A stretch of DNA of 64,000 nt from Bedellia somnulentella (lineage: Eukaryota > Arthropoda > Insecta > Lepidoptera > Bedelliidae), in contig OY755183.1 in the NCBI GenBank assembly GCA_963576735.1, forward strand, positions 12,853,213 through 12,917,212, given 5' to 3'. How positions within the stretch are numbered: position 1 is the stretch's first letter; each line of letters begins with the position of its first letter. Below are positions 33,449 to 44,233 of this stretch, one piece after another. Below the pieces are notes generated by a model. The model was given only the letters and a program-made list of their open reading frames with translations. It was not told where the DNA came from and did not search any database. The position numbers and the translations under genes are program-made.

Positions 33449-34315
33449 TTCTTTACTTATAATAAATCTGTAGAGAGGTCAATTCTGTACATGAAAAATA
33501 TTTTCAAAATAACTATCAGGAGGTGATTAGGGATCGATACTGATGCCAAAAATGCAATCAATAAAATTTTTGTCTGTCTGTCTGTCGGTTTGTATGTTCC
33601 TTATGGAAGCAAAAACTACTGGACGGATTTTAACGAAACTTGGCACAATTATTTTTCATACTCCTGGGCAGGTTATAGTATAGTTTTCAGCAAAGTAGTG
33701 CAGGGGAATTTTGGGAAATTTTGGGAAAACGGGAGAATTAACTCCATCTTTTAAGCTTCCGTCGCGTGTGCAGCCTTAATGGTTAAACTTACATAGAAAT
33801 CATGTATGACGGAAATATTCTTTATAAAATTGTCTAAAAAAGTCCTGAAACAGTATATGTCTATATTTTATGATTGACTCATAATAACACGTGTAACTCC
33901 TGATAGCTTAGCAGTTCGGAGCATTCTGGTTATATTTGTTTACTCTTAGGTTATAATACTCTCATTCATCCCTACTCTAAAAAATGTAACATTATTACCT
34001 ATTCAATACAAAAATAATCATAGAAATCGCTAGAGAAACACCGAAATTATACATGAAATAAGCCATCGCGCCCGTGGCCAAAACCAAATCATTACTAATT
34101 TACATACTACATACTAGATGGTGCCAGTAATTACATCCTACATCACGTAATGATTTCTTTTATTCCAAAATTTGCTAATAAACGGAAATACTGAACCGTT
34201 CATAAAAGCGCATTCAAAATCACCAAACTACACTGTGCTATAAATTTAATAAATTGAAAACATTGAGCTAAATTTCAAAATGCTAGACCCATGCGAAGCT
34301 GGGCCGATCCACTAG
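33449..34315 (+). mobile_element. Helitron-like element, copy H3
   Basis: 867 bp plus-oriented copy. Ends GGGCCGATCCACTAG before a T. It lacks about 100 bp near the 3' end relative to H2 and H4, and has a short (GTCT)n tract at 33570-33590. Confidence 0.8.
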
Positions 34316-34824
34316 TATATTATAAATTATTGATGGATTCGTTAACAATATCTTTCCTTCCACTACAAAATTTCAAAAATGTGTATTTGGGATTTGTAGC
34401 CGGGAGTATGTATGAATGTATGTCGTCATCTGTGTAAGTCTAAATGAGTAAACTTTCATACAATGATCCATGGATCATGGATTTAGGGTTGCTTAATCAC
34501 AGATATCTCCTTATTTCATAGGAATTTTCGGCAGCTTTATAAAAACATATTATAATTTCAGATATAATAAATTGAACCATTTTTTTATTGACTGTTTTTA
34601 TTAAACCAAACTCTAAACCAAACCAAACGACCATACGAAGTATTGTCCTAAGTCTTATTGGATAAATATCCCAATTACAGTTTGTTTGGAAATTTAAAAA
34701 AGTGTTCACGAGATTACCGACTTGGGGCTCAACTGTTTTAGCAGCCTCGCGATCAACTAGAGGCTATTCGAATTGTGTTGTTTGTCAGTTCCAGCACAAA
34801 TGCAGAAAGCGGTGCTGCTCAATG
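34316..34824. other. Spacer with a SINE-A tail fragment
   Basis: GGGATTTGTAGCCGGGAG near 34389-34407 is a SINE-A 3' end. The rest is AT-rich without a supported gene. Confidence 0.4.
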
Positions 34825-34905
34825 CATGTACGAAAAGATTGATGGATGTAAACGATGCTAGAGAGGTTTGCCAGAATTGAACGAAGTAGCGATCGACGGT
34901 CTATA
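34825..34905 (+). mobile_element. RTE-like LINE 3' fragment
   Basis: ATGTACGAAAAGATTGATGG, GCTAGAGAGGTTTGCCAG, AGTAGCGATCGACGG. About 200 bp upstream of the intronless gene. Confidence 0.7.
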
Positions 34906-35060
34906 ATAATATAAAATATAATGTTTAATAATGGGAAATATTCGCAAGATAAGTTGGTGGCTCTATATATTTGATTTCAAACTTTTTTGTAGCCGGTGAT
35001 GGTCTCTTTACTTGTCAGTACAATCACCATGACAACTTAATAAAACCAAACGTCTTAAAA

Positions 35061-35087
35061 ATGTCTAACACTAACATCGAAAAATAA
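35061..35087 (+). other. Short upstream ORF of the intronless gene
   Basis: ATG TCT AAC ... TAA, eight codons, ends 11 bases before the main ATG. If the transcript starts upstream of it, it could lower or regulate translation of the main frame. Confidence 0.4.
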
Positions 35088-35098
35088 GTTGACAAGAA

Positions 35099-36379
35099 AT
35101 GGCTCTCTTGTCATATTTTTTCAATAGTAAACAGAAATATAAAATAATGGAAAAGGAAAAACATGCTAAATATGACCCAGATATGTCTGCTGATAGTTTA
35201 GAATCAATACAAAAGAAACAGGAACTAAAAAATTCAGACGAAGAAGTTGATACCATCAGGGTTCCGTTCTTTGAACAAGATGTGCTAATAAAAGTATCCA
35301 AAAAGGTAAACAATAAAGAATCACTTGCAAAGAAGCAAAAAAATAAGATGAATAAAAGAGATTCATCTCCTCGCTCATATCTTGTAAACAAGGACCCAAA
35401 AGGAAAATTAAAACAGAAATCTTACTTACAAATATTCCGTAACCAATTCTCACAAGAGGATAATAAAACCGAACCTAAAAACATAATTAGAAAAAACGTT
35501 GTACGATCCATATCACCACAAGTAGGTGACACAGAAAATGAAAGTATTGGTGACGAAAACTCAGCATTGGAAGACGATTTCTATAATACTGAGTGCTACA
35601 ATGAAATGATGTATGATAAAATGATAAATGAAATGGAAGAAAATAATAATGTTGAAAATGAGTTTGCTGAGGAATTACAACTGAAAGATTTAGATAATGA
35701 TATGGAGAACGATATTAATAATTTAAAGAGTGTATCCGAAGTGACTCAACGCCCCCGACGCCGAAGAACCGTTACACAACCAAACCCAATAAAACTTGGT
35801 GGTTTAGGACCTGATTTAGAATCAATTAAACCGCGACTTGACAGAGCTAGAAGTCTTCAAAGATATTCTGAAAAGGTGAGGATGGAAAACCGCCAAAAAA
35901 TATATAAACAAAACGAGGCTGATAAAGAAAAGGAAAATGTTACAACAAAAAAGAAGAAATATAAGTCAAAACTAGACAACAATGCTACACCTGCTTCATA
36001 CTTAATGAATAAAACAAAAACCGTTTCTCAGAAACCAGAGTCGGGTACTAAAGCTAAAACTGAAAAACACAAGGTGAGAGACAAGTCTTGCGATAAGAAA
36101 GATAAAATTTCCTCTAATGCACTAAGTGTTTACGGCAAAAAGAAACCAATGAATCAAAAACATTCTCCAAGGACAACTTCATCTCAGCCAAACGATTCTG
36201 CAAAAACTGCTGGAGTCAATACCAACGTAGCAGATCAGGCTTCAATGAAAGTGGTTTTTCATGTCAACTTAGGTAATATAGAGTCGTCAAATGCTTTGAA
36301 AGAATTAGAAGAAAAGCACCGTTTGTATCAAGAAAAAGTAAAATCACTTTTCCACGATGACAACAAATACATTAATTGA
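35099..36379 (+). CDS. Intronless gene, 426-residue charged protein of unknown function
   Basis: The only long frame in the window. ATG at 35099 has a purine at -3 and G at +4. A second ATG at residue 17 (35147) has A at -3 and G at +4 and could be the real start. The protein is rich in Lys, Glu, Asn and Asp. Order: acidic/Lys-rich N-terminus; SPRSYLVNKDPKGKLKQKSY (residues 90-109); acidic Tyr/Met-rich stretch 155-190; a basic conserved-looking block 217-270 with RPRRRRTVTQPNPIKLGGLG and then PDLESIKPRLDRARSLQRYS; Lys-rich low-complexity 270-350 with a second PASYLMNK echo of the first; C-terminal helix LKELEEKHRLYQEKVKSLF (400-418). No signal peptide or membrane segment, so probably cytosolic, nuclear or cytoskeletal. 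The 217-270 block faintly recalls cilia/centrosome proteins such as JHY, but that is a guess. Poly(A) signal follows at 36435. Neighbours are repeats on both sides. Confidence 0.85.
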   Translation: MALLSYFFNSKQKYKIMEKEKHAKYDPDMSADSLESIQKKQELKNSDEEVDTIRVPFFEQDVLIKVSKKVNNKESLAKKQKNKMNKRDSSPRSYLVNKDPKGKLKQKSYLQIFRNQFSQEDNKTEPKNIIRKNVVRSISPQVGDTENESIGDENSALEDDFYNTECYNEMMYDKMINEMEENNNVENEFAEELQLKDLDNDMENDINNLKSVSEVTQRPRRRRTVTQPNPIKLGGLGPDLESIKPRLDRARSLQRYSEKVRMENRQKIYKQNEADKEKENVTTKKKKYKSKLDNNATPASYLMNKTKTVSQKPESGTKAKTEKHKVRDKSCDKKDKISSNALSVYGKKKPMNQKHSPRTTSSQPNDSAKTAGVNTNVADQASMKVVFHVNLGNIESSNALKELEEKHRLYQEKVKSLFHDDNKYIN

Positions 36380-36434
36380 AAAAACAGTACTTTACTTTAG
36401 AATTAATGTTGAAGTAAGGTATATAGGCTGAAAA

Positions 36435-36440
36435 AATAAA
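36435..36440 (+). promoter_or_regulatory. Poly(A) signal of the intronless gene
   Basis: AATAAA 56 bases past the stop, followed by TGTAACTGATTATTTGTATTT as a T/G-rich downstream element. Confidence 0.65.
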
Positions 36441-37289
36441 TGATGTCATGTAACTGATTATTTGTATTTAATTTTACCTAAAACGCTTGTTATTTCGCTA
36501 TTTAGTATTATATTTATATGAGTCTTAGATTTAAACAGTCACTAACAATTGTAAAGATTACAATTTCTCATTCTGTGGTTATCCATCGTTAATGACACAG
36601 ATTGTGGGTTAAATCTCGAACAACTTTTACTGCATTCCTTTGCCTTGGTATTAAAAAATGCAATTCAGAAATCCATTCGAATTTGCTTTACATTGCTTAC
36701 CTTCACATATTTGCAATAAGACGTGTTTTTGGAATTAAAATTGATTTTGATAGCTACTGGACATTTTGGTTTGTTAATTGTCTTGCTTAAGTATGTAACT
36801 GCTGTAGTACACTGTTTTTAATATACTTCGCGTTAAAATACTGGTCCTATTTGAATAACACTTTATTTTCCGATCAACCGAATATTTATAAGTTAAAACC
36901 ATTTTTATCTTCAATATGTTTCGAGAAAGTGACAAGTAACTTTAAATATTTCTAACTGACTAGGTTTTTTGAAAGTGGATTCATTTTTTCAAAAACTTCA
37001 TGACATCTGCCAACATTTCGGCTATATTTTGCATGCAGATATATTCGCTTTATATTGCGAGTTAATTTTTAACTACTCGCAGCCCCCTTAATAAATATGT
37101 TTGTTTGTTGAGATTGGATCAGATGATTGGAAGTTAAGAGGAGAACAGATATGTAAAATTTCGACGGTATTATTTATAGAGGTCAGCCACAAAGACAGTT
37201 TCAAGCCTAGATAGGCATTATTTTGTAAAAACTTAAAGTGAAGACAAATTAACCGCACATATGTGAAGATTGTTGAATTTTGATAGAAT
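36441..37289. other. AT-rich spacer
   Basis: Plus frame at 36602 (62 codons) has no domain. GAAG|GTAAGC on the minus strand (about 36700) follows an open stretch but no acceptor is convincing. Confidence 0.35.
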
Positions 37290-37370
37290 CGAAAGAGGGT
37301 TGTCAGGATCGTACAAAGTGCAAACCTACAGCCTATGCCCATTCCATTGGAAATAGATGGCATGAGTTTT
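37290..37370 (+). mobile_element. RTE-like LINE 3' terminus
   Basis: AGGGTTGTCAGGATCGTACA, CCTATGCCCATTCCATTGG, GATGGCATGAG. Confidence 0.6.
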
Positions 37371-37749
37371 TCACAAAAGATCTGTCTGACATTATACGAG
37401 AGTCACCCAGATTACAAATGACGTAATCTGCAGCATAGAAAGTAGAACACGATTCGGAGATATGATAATTTTGAACCGAAAATGCACATTGCAGAACGTA
37501 TATCCAAACCGGAAATTTCGGTAGATATTTTGGTAAATCAGGTGGTTTAGATTAAAGTATAATGTGTTAATATTTGATGGCAAGACTTTGATAATACATC
37601 GTAATTAGTAACTTTAATTAGTTATTTTGCTTCTTAGGACAAAGTATAACTGTGAATTGCGACATATAAGTTAATCATTAAGTTGAGCATTATTGGTTCT
37701 GTATAACTTCAAGTTAGGTAAAAGAATTAAGATATTTTAAGATAACAGT
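37371..37749. other. AT-rich spacer
   Basis: Nothing recognised; the minus frame at 37392-37583 has no domain. Confidence 0.4.
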
Positions 37750-37967
37750 CCTAAATCCCAAAAAGGGAAGCCAGAGCTTCCGAGCTAGAAACTCCTCAGG
37801 CACATTTGGAAGTTGATAGGGGAGGTGATAGAAATAAAGTATCGTTGGTGATGGATCTCTAACCGAATCGCCCAAAACCTCTTAAAAATTCCCATGTCCT
37901 TAGTCGCCTCTTACAAAACCCTCGGGTAGAAAGGGGTAGTGACATTCTAAGCCGGCACTACACGGCG
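37750..37967 (-). mobile_element. SINE-A, GATAGGGG/CGACATTC subfamily
   Basis: Minus copy ending GCCGGCACTACACGGC; tail lost. Confidence 0.8.
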
Positions 37968-38000
37968 ACTACACTGAATTTAAATTACCACGTAACCGCA

Positions 38001-38129
38001 ATGCATTCGAAGCAAAATGCTAATGAACCACCCATTTATGCTCAATCCGAGTTCTTACAAGCGATAAAGCAAAGACACTCTGAATTAGTAGTTAGACTTA
38101 TATTCTCGATTCACTTGCTATCTTTGTAG
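38001..38129 (+). CDS. Small ORF, 42 codons, doubtful
   Basis: ATG after ACCGCA, frame begins MHSKQNANEPPIYAQSEFLQ and ends in a hydrophobic run. Hydrophilic first half looks protein-like, but length is within chance for this base composition. Confidence 0.2.
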   Translation: MHSKQNANEPPIYAQSEFLQAIKQRHSELVVRLIFSIHLLSL

Positions 38130-38362
38130 TTACGAAAAATATCATTTTCATGTAGCCTAAGGGTTCAGATTCTATTTTTTAGTCTTAATCAGTCATTAGC
38201 CAAATCTGATATAGCCCCGTCCCCAATCATGATAATACATTATCAAGGCTGTGAAAGGTAATAAGTGTGACAATAAATTTTAAACAGCAGATAACGTCTT
38301 TCTTCTCTACGGGATGTACTCTGAGGCGCAAAACTATTTTACTTAATATGGCTATTAACCTT

Positions 38363-38467
38363 CTATCTGATCTTTAGTTGCACCGGATGTTGCTTCACTT
38401 TATTAACCAGATCTAAACCGGTCAGCAAAGGTAACAAAGGCTCAAATGACGTATCATGTAGTGGTAA
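38363..38467 (-). CDS. Coding-like segment, 34 codons to a stop, doubtful
   Basis: Frame VLPLHDTSFEPLLPLLTGLD, LVNKVKQHPVQLKIR, stop. It could be a terminal exon (AG at either AAACATAG or GGTTTAG) or a retroelement relic. The acceptor is weak. Confidence 0.25.
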   Translation of the reverse strand, partial: LPLHDTSFEPLLPLLTGLDLVNKVKQHPVQLKIR

Positions 38468-38601
38468 GACCTATGTTTTAAGGACTTTATTACTCCTCAG
38501 TAGAACAAAAGAGAATGCCCAGATTTGGACATTCTCGTAGCCACACATTTTATTTATATCCGTTGCCTGTATTACAAATACATACAAAAATATAGTCATT
38601 G

Positions 38602-38845
38602 TCGTGTAATGCCGGCTTAGTACGTCACTACCCCTTTCTTCCCATGGTTGTCGTAAGAGGCGACTAACGGTAAGGGGCTTTTTCAAGTGGTTTTTGGGCG
38701 ATGTGGTTGGAGAACCATCACCAACGATACTACTATATACTATCAACTTCCAAAGGTGGCTGAAGAGTTTCTAGCTCTGAAGCTCTAGCTACCCCTTTTT
38801 AGGATTAATGGCCGTGAACATATGTATATGCGTATGTATATATAG
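38602..38845 (+). mobile_element. SINE-A, internal deletion
   Basis: Head GTAATGCCGGCTTAG, CTTCCCATGGTTGTCG, tail GGCCGTGAACATATG. Part of the TTTACCATC region is replaced by TACTATATACTATC. Confidence 0.75.
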
Positions 38846-39740
38846 CCATGTCATTAGATCTTATTGAGGTAAATATACAGTAACGATTGCGATTTCGTAT
38901 ACTTCTAGCAAGCGATCTCGTCCTTTATTTACATTACCCAATCATTTCATTCAAGCCCTTTTATTCTTTACATTACAAACACCTTTATTTTTTGAGCATA
39001 TTTTCTATTTGATATTTATGTATTCTTCGTAATTATCCTCTTAATAAAAATTACCATCCACACTGTCTCTATATCTCTTGGCCCAATTTACCTTTATCCA
39101 TTAATAATAATACGTTAGTTAGTCATGTGACAGTGTATTCGTACCAAACGGCAATAGGCCTGACCCCTATCACTCCCATTTCTTTCAAACGTAATATCAT
39201 ACAATATTAATCGTCTATTTTACTAGTCATGCAAATTAACAGGCATTTTTTTAATGATGAATCAATCATTTATTATAAATCTAAACAAAAAACATAATGA
39301 TTGGCCGTAAGTATTTAGATTCCAACTTTACCTACTAATACTAATGGCCTTTGAGCTCTCTTTCTCAATAACTATCAAGTAATAATTGGTTTGTGAGTGT
39401 TTGCATGCTGATAATGATCCGTTGTGTCCAAAAAACCAATCAAATAAATATTCGCCTAGTATTCTTTGACCTTTGGTTTTTTAAACATTTATCATCTAAC
39501 ATTAGGTCATGCAAATATCACTGGCTAAACGTTTTGCAATATGAAAGACATCAGAAAAAAACAAAATGTTGAAAAATTACGTAAAACTAGTTTTGGTCAA
39601 AAAACCAACAGAAATCTTTGTTGGTGTTATAACACTTTAAGTAAAGAAATGTCCGTTTCGTAGTAGCAAATATAACAAGAAATCACATGTTCTATTTTTC
39701 AAATCGGAATCAAAACGCAAACTTATCTTTCATTTTCATA
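38846..39740. other. AT-rich spacer with a SINE-B scrap
   Basis: 39119-39172 is a plus-oriented SINE-B fragment (GTCATGTGACAGTGTATTCG, GGCCTGACCCCTATCAC). No gene seen. Confidence 0.45.
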
Positions 39741-39878
39741 CGACCGATTTCTGAATTGAGTATTCCAGCTGAGAACAACTTAAGTATCGTTCTGTCGCAT
39801 TGAAATCTTAACAACTGAATGAGACAGAACGATGCTTAAGTCGTTCTCAGCTTGAATACTCAATTCAGAAATCGGGCG
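39741..39878. mobile_element. Hairpin MITE with ~55 bp inverted repeats
   Basis: GACCGATTTCTGAATTGAG ... TATCGTTCTGTC is complementary to GACAGAACGATGCTTAAG ... AATTCAGAAATCGGGCG; arms 39741-39796 and 39823-39878, loop ~26 bp. No coding capacity. Confidence 0.78.
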
Positions 39879-40718
39879 ATAGTGTTTGTAAGTATAAAAT
39901 ACAAGGTTACATTTGCCATTTTACAATATGTGCTGTATCATAAAAACCACTTTTCGTTGTTAGTTTTTATTGAGATCTAATATGTATTATTTAAATTTAT
40001 GGCACTTTCTTATTTGAATAGTGAGAAAGGGGATGCAAGTTTTACCACTTTGAGAGTTTTATATTTGCCTGTCGGCTACGAAATCCTAAAAAGAGTAAAA
40101 ATTATCCGCAGCCTTTTTGAGCACTAAAAAGGGTAGAAAAATGGTAAAACTTAGTGTAACAAATGATGGGTTATCTTTGCCTTTGCGATGAGTTCGTTCA
40201 TTGCAGTAAACGAGCATATTATTATCCTATTCCTCGATCCATAAGATCAATTTAAGATTACAATGGAGCAGCAATATTAAAGTTTTGTAATAATTCCAAC
40301 AAAATTGGTAAAGCTTGTAGCTTTATTATCTCAGTCTTCTTTAATTAAACACAAAGTAGGAAATAGAGGAATTTCGATTACTTTTCAGTATCAAACCAAT
40401 CTGAAAGCCGCAAATAGCTGCGGCAAACATAATACCTCTAATCATTTTATCTCCTAACTGGTACGTGAAGCTACGTGCGATTTTACAATGTTTTAGTTCT
40501 GCAACTCTTACATAATGAGCGATGTTGTATCTCCTTTAATATTTGAAATTATTCTTTACTTGTGTAACATGATAATCGTTTGATCATGCTAACTTTAAAC
40601 GGTGGTGTAAGTGACACAATAAAATAATCAAATATGTCATGGAGTTACAAAATGTACAATCCACACGCATTTACACGTAATCGGAATAGGATGGAAGTTT
40701 TTGATGGCATCTGAACTA
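39879..40718. other. AT-rich spacer
   Basis: One doubtful first exon is listed separately (40382-40445). No other feature. Confidence 0.4.
40382..40445 (-). CDS. Doubtful first exon with hydrophobic start
   Basis: ATG at 40445 in good context (AAAATGA) begins MIRGIMFAAAICGFQIGLIL, signal-peptide-like, then a weak phase-1 donor AAAA|GTAATC. Read through, the frame stops after 34 codons. No downstream exon assigned. Confidence 0.2.
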
Positions 40719-40964
40719 CATACATACATATACTCACGGCTATAAATCACTAGATGGGGTAGCCAGAGCTAAGGAATTAGAAATTCCTCAGCCACTTTTG
40801 GACAGTTAAGTGGGGAAAAGATGGTAAAATAAAGGTTGTTGGTGATGGGTCTCCAACCGCATCGCCCGAAAATCCCTTAAAAGCCCCAATACCGTTAGTC
40901 GCCTCTTACGTACACCCACCGGAAGAAATGGGGTAGTGCTATTCTAAGCCGACACTACACAGCA
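40719..40964 (-). mobile_element. SINE-A
   Basis: Full-length minus copy, one of the cleanest; GAACTA flanks both sides as a possible 6 bp duplication. Confidence 0.88.
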
Positions 40965-41214
40965 GAACTAAAGCGTACAATATATATAGTTTAAGTATTT
41001 CGTGTCATTAATTGCTTAACTTCGGTTGAAACTATGTTGACTCTTATCATACAATGAGTGTCATTGTAAATCTGTTTAGAAATGTGGTGGATTTAAAAGA
41101 CTCTAAATTTATGGCGTTTCAGTTTTAAAATTGTCAAATTGTTTAGTATGTAAGAGGGACAAGAAATATTTGCATAAGGGGTAAGTCAGAGGGTATAATT
41201 TTTAGATAATTAAA

Positions 41215-41291
41215 TGTTTGAAATTTAATCACGCCTGAATTTCAGAAACTAGGTCTTATGTCACGCAGACAAAGTTGCGCGGGTCAACTAG
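41215..41291 (+). mobile_element. Helitron 3' end of a second family
   Basis: ACGCAGACAAAGTTGCGCGG forms a hairpin, then GTCAACTAG before a T. This 'GCGGACGAAGTCGCGGGC..CTAG' type of end is widespread in Lepidoptera and also seen at 44763 and 58451 (opposite strand). Confidence 0.6.
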
Positions 41292-41937
41292 TCATTGCAC
41301 AAATTACATTGTATATTTAAATTATATAATTTATAACAAATGTAATTCCAAGACCTAAAATTACAATAAATAAAGGCTCTACAGTTGTCATAAGGCACAA
41401 TAGTTAAAACCCAATAAATATTCCAAACATAGTTATTAAGTCAACAAAACAATACAAGCATAAAACACAAAACTCAGTTTGAATGCGAAACAAATTAATT
41501 GCTGTGAATACCGTCCGTACATGCGCTGTACAAATTAAACCGAGAATTCAAAGTTGGTAGTCATGAGTTCTGATCCAGTCTAGCTCCCAATCTCAAGTTG
41601 TTCGAGTTTGGCAGATTAATTGGTTTGCCTTTCCTTCTACTGGATTGAAAGAACATGCAGTTTACTGATTGTTTTGGTTTTCACATCAGTTTAGTTTAGA
41701 TTTTGCAGCTTAAATGCAAAGACGAGGACGCAACGTTTGGTAATGGAGGGAAAAGTTAATTGGTTCGAGTGAATGTGTGTTTATATCCACTGAAAACAAT
41801 ACGAAATTGTTTCCCATTATATGAAATATTTTTTCTTCATGGACTACACATAAGAGGTTTTTAAACAAGAATTTATTTGTTAGTGATTAAATGTGTAAAA
41901 CTTATAGCTTCGTTGACCACTTCCCATTTTAAAATTG
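41292..41937. other. Spacer with a weak mini-exon signal
   Basis: On the plus strand TTTAGTTTAGATTTTGCAG precedes a 31 bp segment (41709-41739, LKCKDEDATF) and TTTG|GTAATG. Too short to call. Confidence 0.3.
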
Positions 41938-41995
41938 TTCATCATCATAACCAGCCAATAGACGTCCACTGCTGGACACAGGCCTCCCTCAAAGA
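41938..41995 (-). mobile_element. LINE 3' end, second family
   Basis: CATCATCATAACCAGCCAAT, AGACGTCCACTGCTGGACAC, AGGCCTCCC: antisense to the fragment at 18820-18885. Confidence 0.7.
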
Positions 41996-42027
41996 TAGAA
42001 AATTGTTCACGCTTTTTTATATCCGCA

Positions 42028-42162
42028 GGGCAAGCACGAGCGGTGTTTAAACTAGTTATCGAGTGCGATAAAGCAGACATCTCTTGCGCACTTACTTAGT
42101 ATACGTACTGCCATCTCATTCTAACCGTTATCGTGTCGATAAAATAGCGCTCGTGCTTGCCC
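42028..42162. mobile_element. MITE-2, copy 2 (best ends)
   Basis: Perfect 15 bp inverted ends GGGCAAGCACGAGCG / CGCTCGTGCTTGCCC around a 105 bp core inverted relative to copies 1 and 3. Confidence 0.8.
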
Positions 42163-43056
42163 TACTGCTGTTATTTTGTCGATTGTTCTGACTTCCCGGG
42201 TCGGATTCAATTAAGAAATGATGTACGAGAGCATCCATTAATAATTATGGTCCGACCAGGGTTACTCGTAAACCAGTCATTTAAAATTCATGTCATAAAT
42301 CCAGTCATGTCTGATAGCCAATAATAGCACTCATTAAGATGCGCGTACATTGAATAAGTTCTTTTATAGAGTCGTTCGTTACTCATCGAGGCTTTCTTAA
42401 AATGCTGCAATTAAGAAACTTAAGAATTCGTTGTTGGTAAAAAATCGAATAGGTTTCAGGTATTTTTTTAGTTGAAAAAAAATTATATAATAATATTATT
42501 TTATATTAATGGATGTCACACAAATGACCAATTTTGAGTGCACTTTACAACTTTGTTAAAAAATATATAAAACTTTATTTGTTAATAGAGTATTTTATTA
42601 ATATTAAAATATTAACAGGAGCTTTAAATGATTAGAAAGTAGACTTTTTATACAAATAGGTATCTTGGCATAAGTCAGGAACGTTTAACGATTTATAATC
42701 TACTTCCTTTTATGTAAAAAATCAATCCCTTTTTCTTGCTCAAGCCATAACTTGAGAAAGGCCTGACCAAATTTGCTATTTTGTTTGATTTATTATTTAA
42801 AAAGAAATAATGATAATATGCGAAAATGAATACTGTGAGATAGACACGTAAGAAAACCATAAAACACAGCTTTAAAATTAAAGTTAGTTTTTTCCTAAAG
42901 TCTTCTGCACAACAAAACCAACTGCAAATTCTGGCTAGGGTTCGGTTTTATTTCAAAGCATCAAATTGTTTCGCCTAAAAGCCAAGAATCACTAAAGAAA
43001 GTAAAGTAAAAATACTTTTTACGATCAAAGTTCATTTAATGTATATAATAATTGCT
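42163..43056. other. AT-rich spacer
   Basis: No supported feature. It would contain the 3' UTR of the 43057-43160 exon at its right end. Confidence 0.4.
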
Positions 43057-43160
43057 TTATTGAAGCGCAGCTCCATTTACCCCTGAGTTTGTATATCGTT
43101 TTTCAAGGAACTCATCCCAAACCATATAACCGATCAGGGCCAGCACGATGGTCATCCACA
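43057..43160 (-). CDS. Candidate terminal exon, 33 codons with a membrane segment
   Basis: Acceptor AGTTTTCATTAAG, two leading bases (phase 1), then WMTIVLALIGYMVWDEFLEK, RYTNSGVNGAALQ and a TAA. The first half is a hydrophobic helix, the rest a short charged tail, so it would end a protein with a C-terminal membrane anchor. GC is well above the flanks. The stop overlaps AATAAA (CAATAAAG). Alternatively the internal ATG starts a 32-residue membrane micropeptide. Protein not recognised; upstream exon not found. Confidence 0.5.
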
Positions 43161-43344
43161 CTTAATGAAAACTTTTTGATATTACTTGAAAAAGACAACT
43201 GTCAATTGATATTTTGACAAATTATTTTGGTTATTTCTTGTTGCTAGTTATTTCGATTTTAAGAATAAATAGTAGTTGTCACATCGGTCTGCAAGCGAAA
43301 CTAATCTTTATCGCCTATGAATCTGCAAATGGAATTCAACCTAC

Positions 43345-43490
43345 GGTACAGGTGGTAAACCATAATTTTGACCGACCATACCACGGAGGAATGATCACAA
43401 TTCAAAATTTCTCATGTTAGTCGGTGCTCGACAATCACTCGCCACTTCGCTTCTATTTGGCATCGCAAAGCATTCATGGCCCACGTAGTT
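43345..43490 (-). repeat. Dispersed repeat, copy 1
   Basis: Minus-strand match to 62461-62610: GGCCATGAATGCTTTGCGATG, AAGCGAAGTGGCGAGTGATTG and TTCCTCCGTGGTA, in slightly shortened order. Class unknown. Confidence 0.65.
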
Positions 43491-43820
43491 TATTTAGGTT
43501 TTATGAATAAAATTGCATATTTTCTAGAGTATGTTGTGATTTTATTATCTTCTAGCTCACCCAAAAGTTCTTTCAGCTCTCAAAACTTCTAATGCTTATA
43601 AAATAACAAATGTCTAAACATTTTCATGAGCAAGGCAACAACAATTTTGAGCACTTTATGACACGTAAATAAATTATAATACCAAAACATCGTTTTTACA
43701 ACAAACTTTTTCTTATTATTATTCTCAGTAACAAAATAGTATTAGTGATTCGTCTTCACAAACTGATTATATCTCTATCAGCATATTTACCCCTGTATCT
43801 CCTACCAAGCCCGATTTAAA
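43491..43820. other. AT-rich spacer
   Basis: Nothing recognised. Confidence 0.45.
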
Positions 43821-44233
43821 TAGGCTATTTGACTAAGTTTTGAAAACTATCTTACTGTGTTAATTTGTTTATAAGGAGCCCTAAAAAAATATTTTTCTGT
43901 CTTCATTTTAGCTATTTTATTAAAAAATCGAAAAAGAAAATGCAATATTCAAATGTGTCGCGAAAACGCGACTTTAAGTAATATGGCGGCTGTAGCACAA
44001 ATGACGTCAATTCCGCATTAAACACCAATGAGCGAAGCGATACACAGTCTGTTTATGTGCAATCTACGTCATTTTAGAAATAGCCAATCACGGTCGTTTT
44101 TAGTTACGTGACAGTTGCATCAAAAATACTTATTTTAGAAGACGGATTTTGGTGAAATAATGCAATATTTTTAATAATATTAAGACTAATGAAATAAAAG
44201 AAATGTATATTTTTATTACAGTCAAATAGCCTA
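43821..44233. mobile_element. MITE-1, copy 2
   Basis: Same TA-flanked ends as copy 1 and about 90% similar by eye; lacks ~30 bp near the right end. CRE TGACGTCA at 44002-44009. Confidence 0.88.

Noticed and set aside
36700..36830. Minus-strand exon ending GAAG|GTAAGC
   Set aside because: Open frame is AT-driven and the only acceptors lack pyrimidine tracts.
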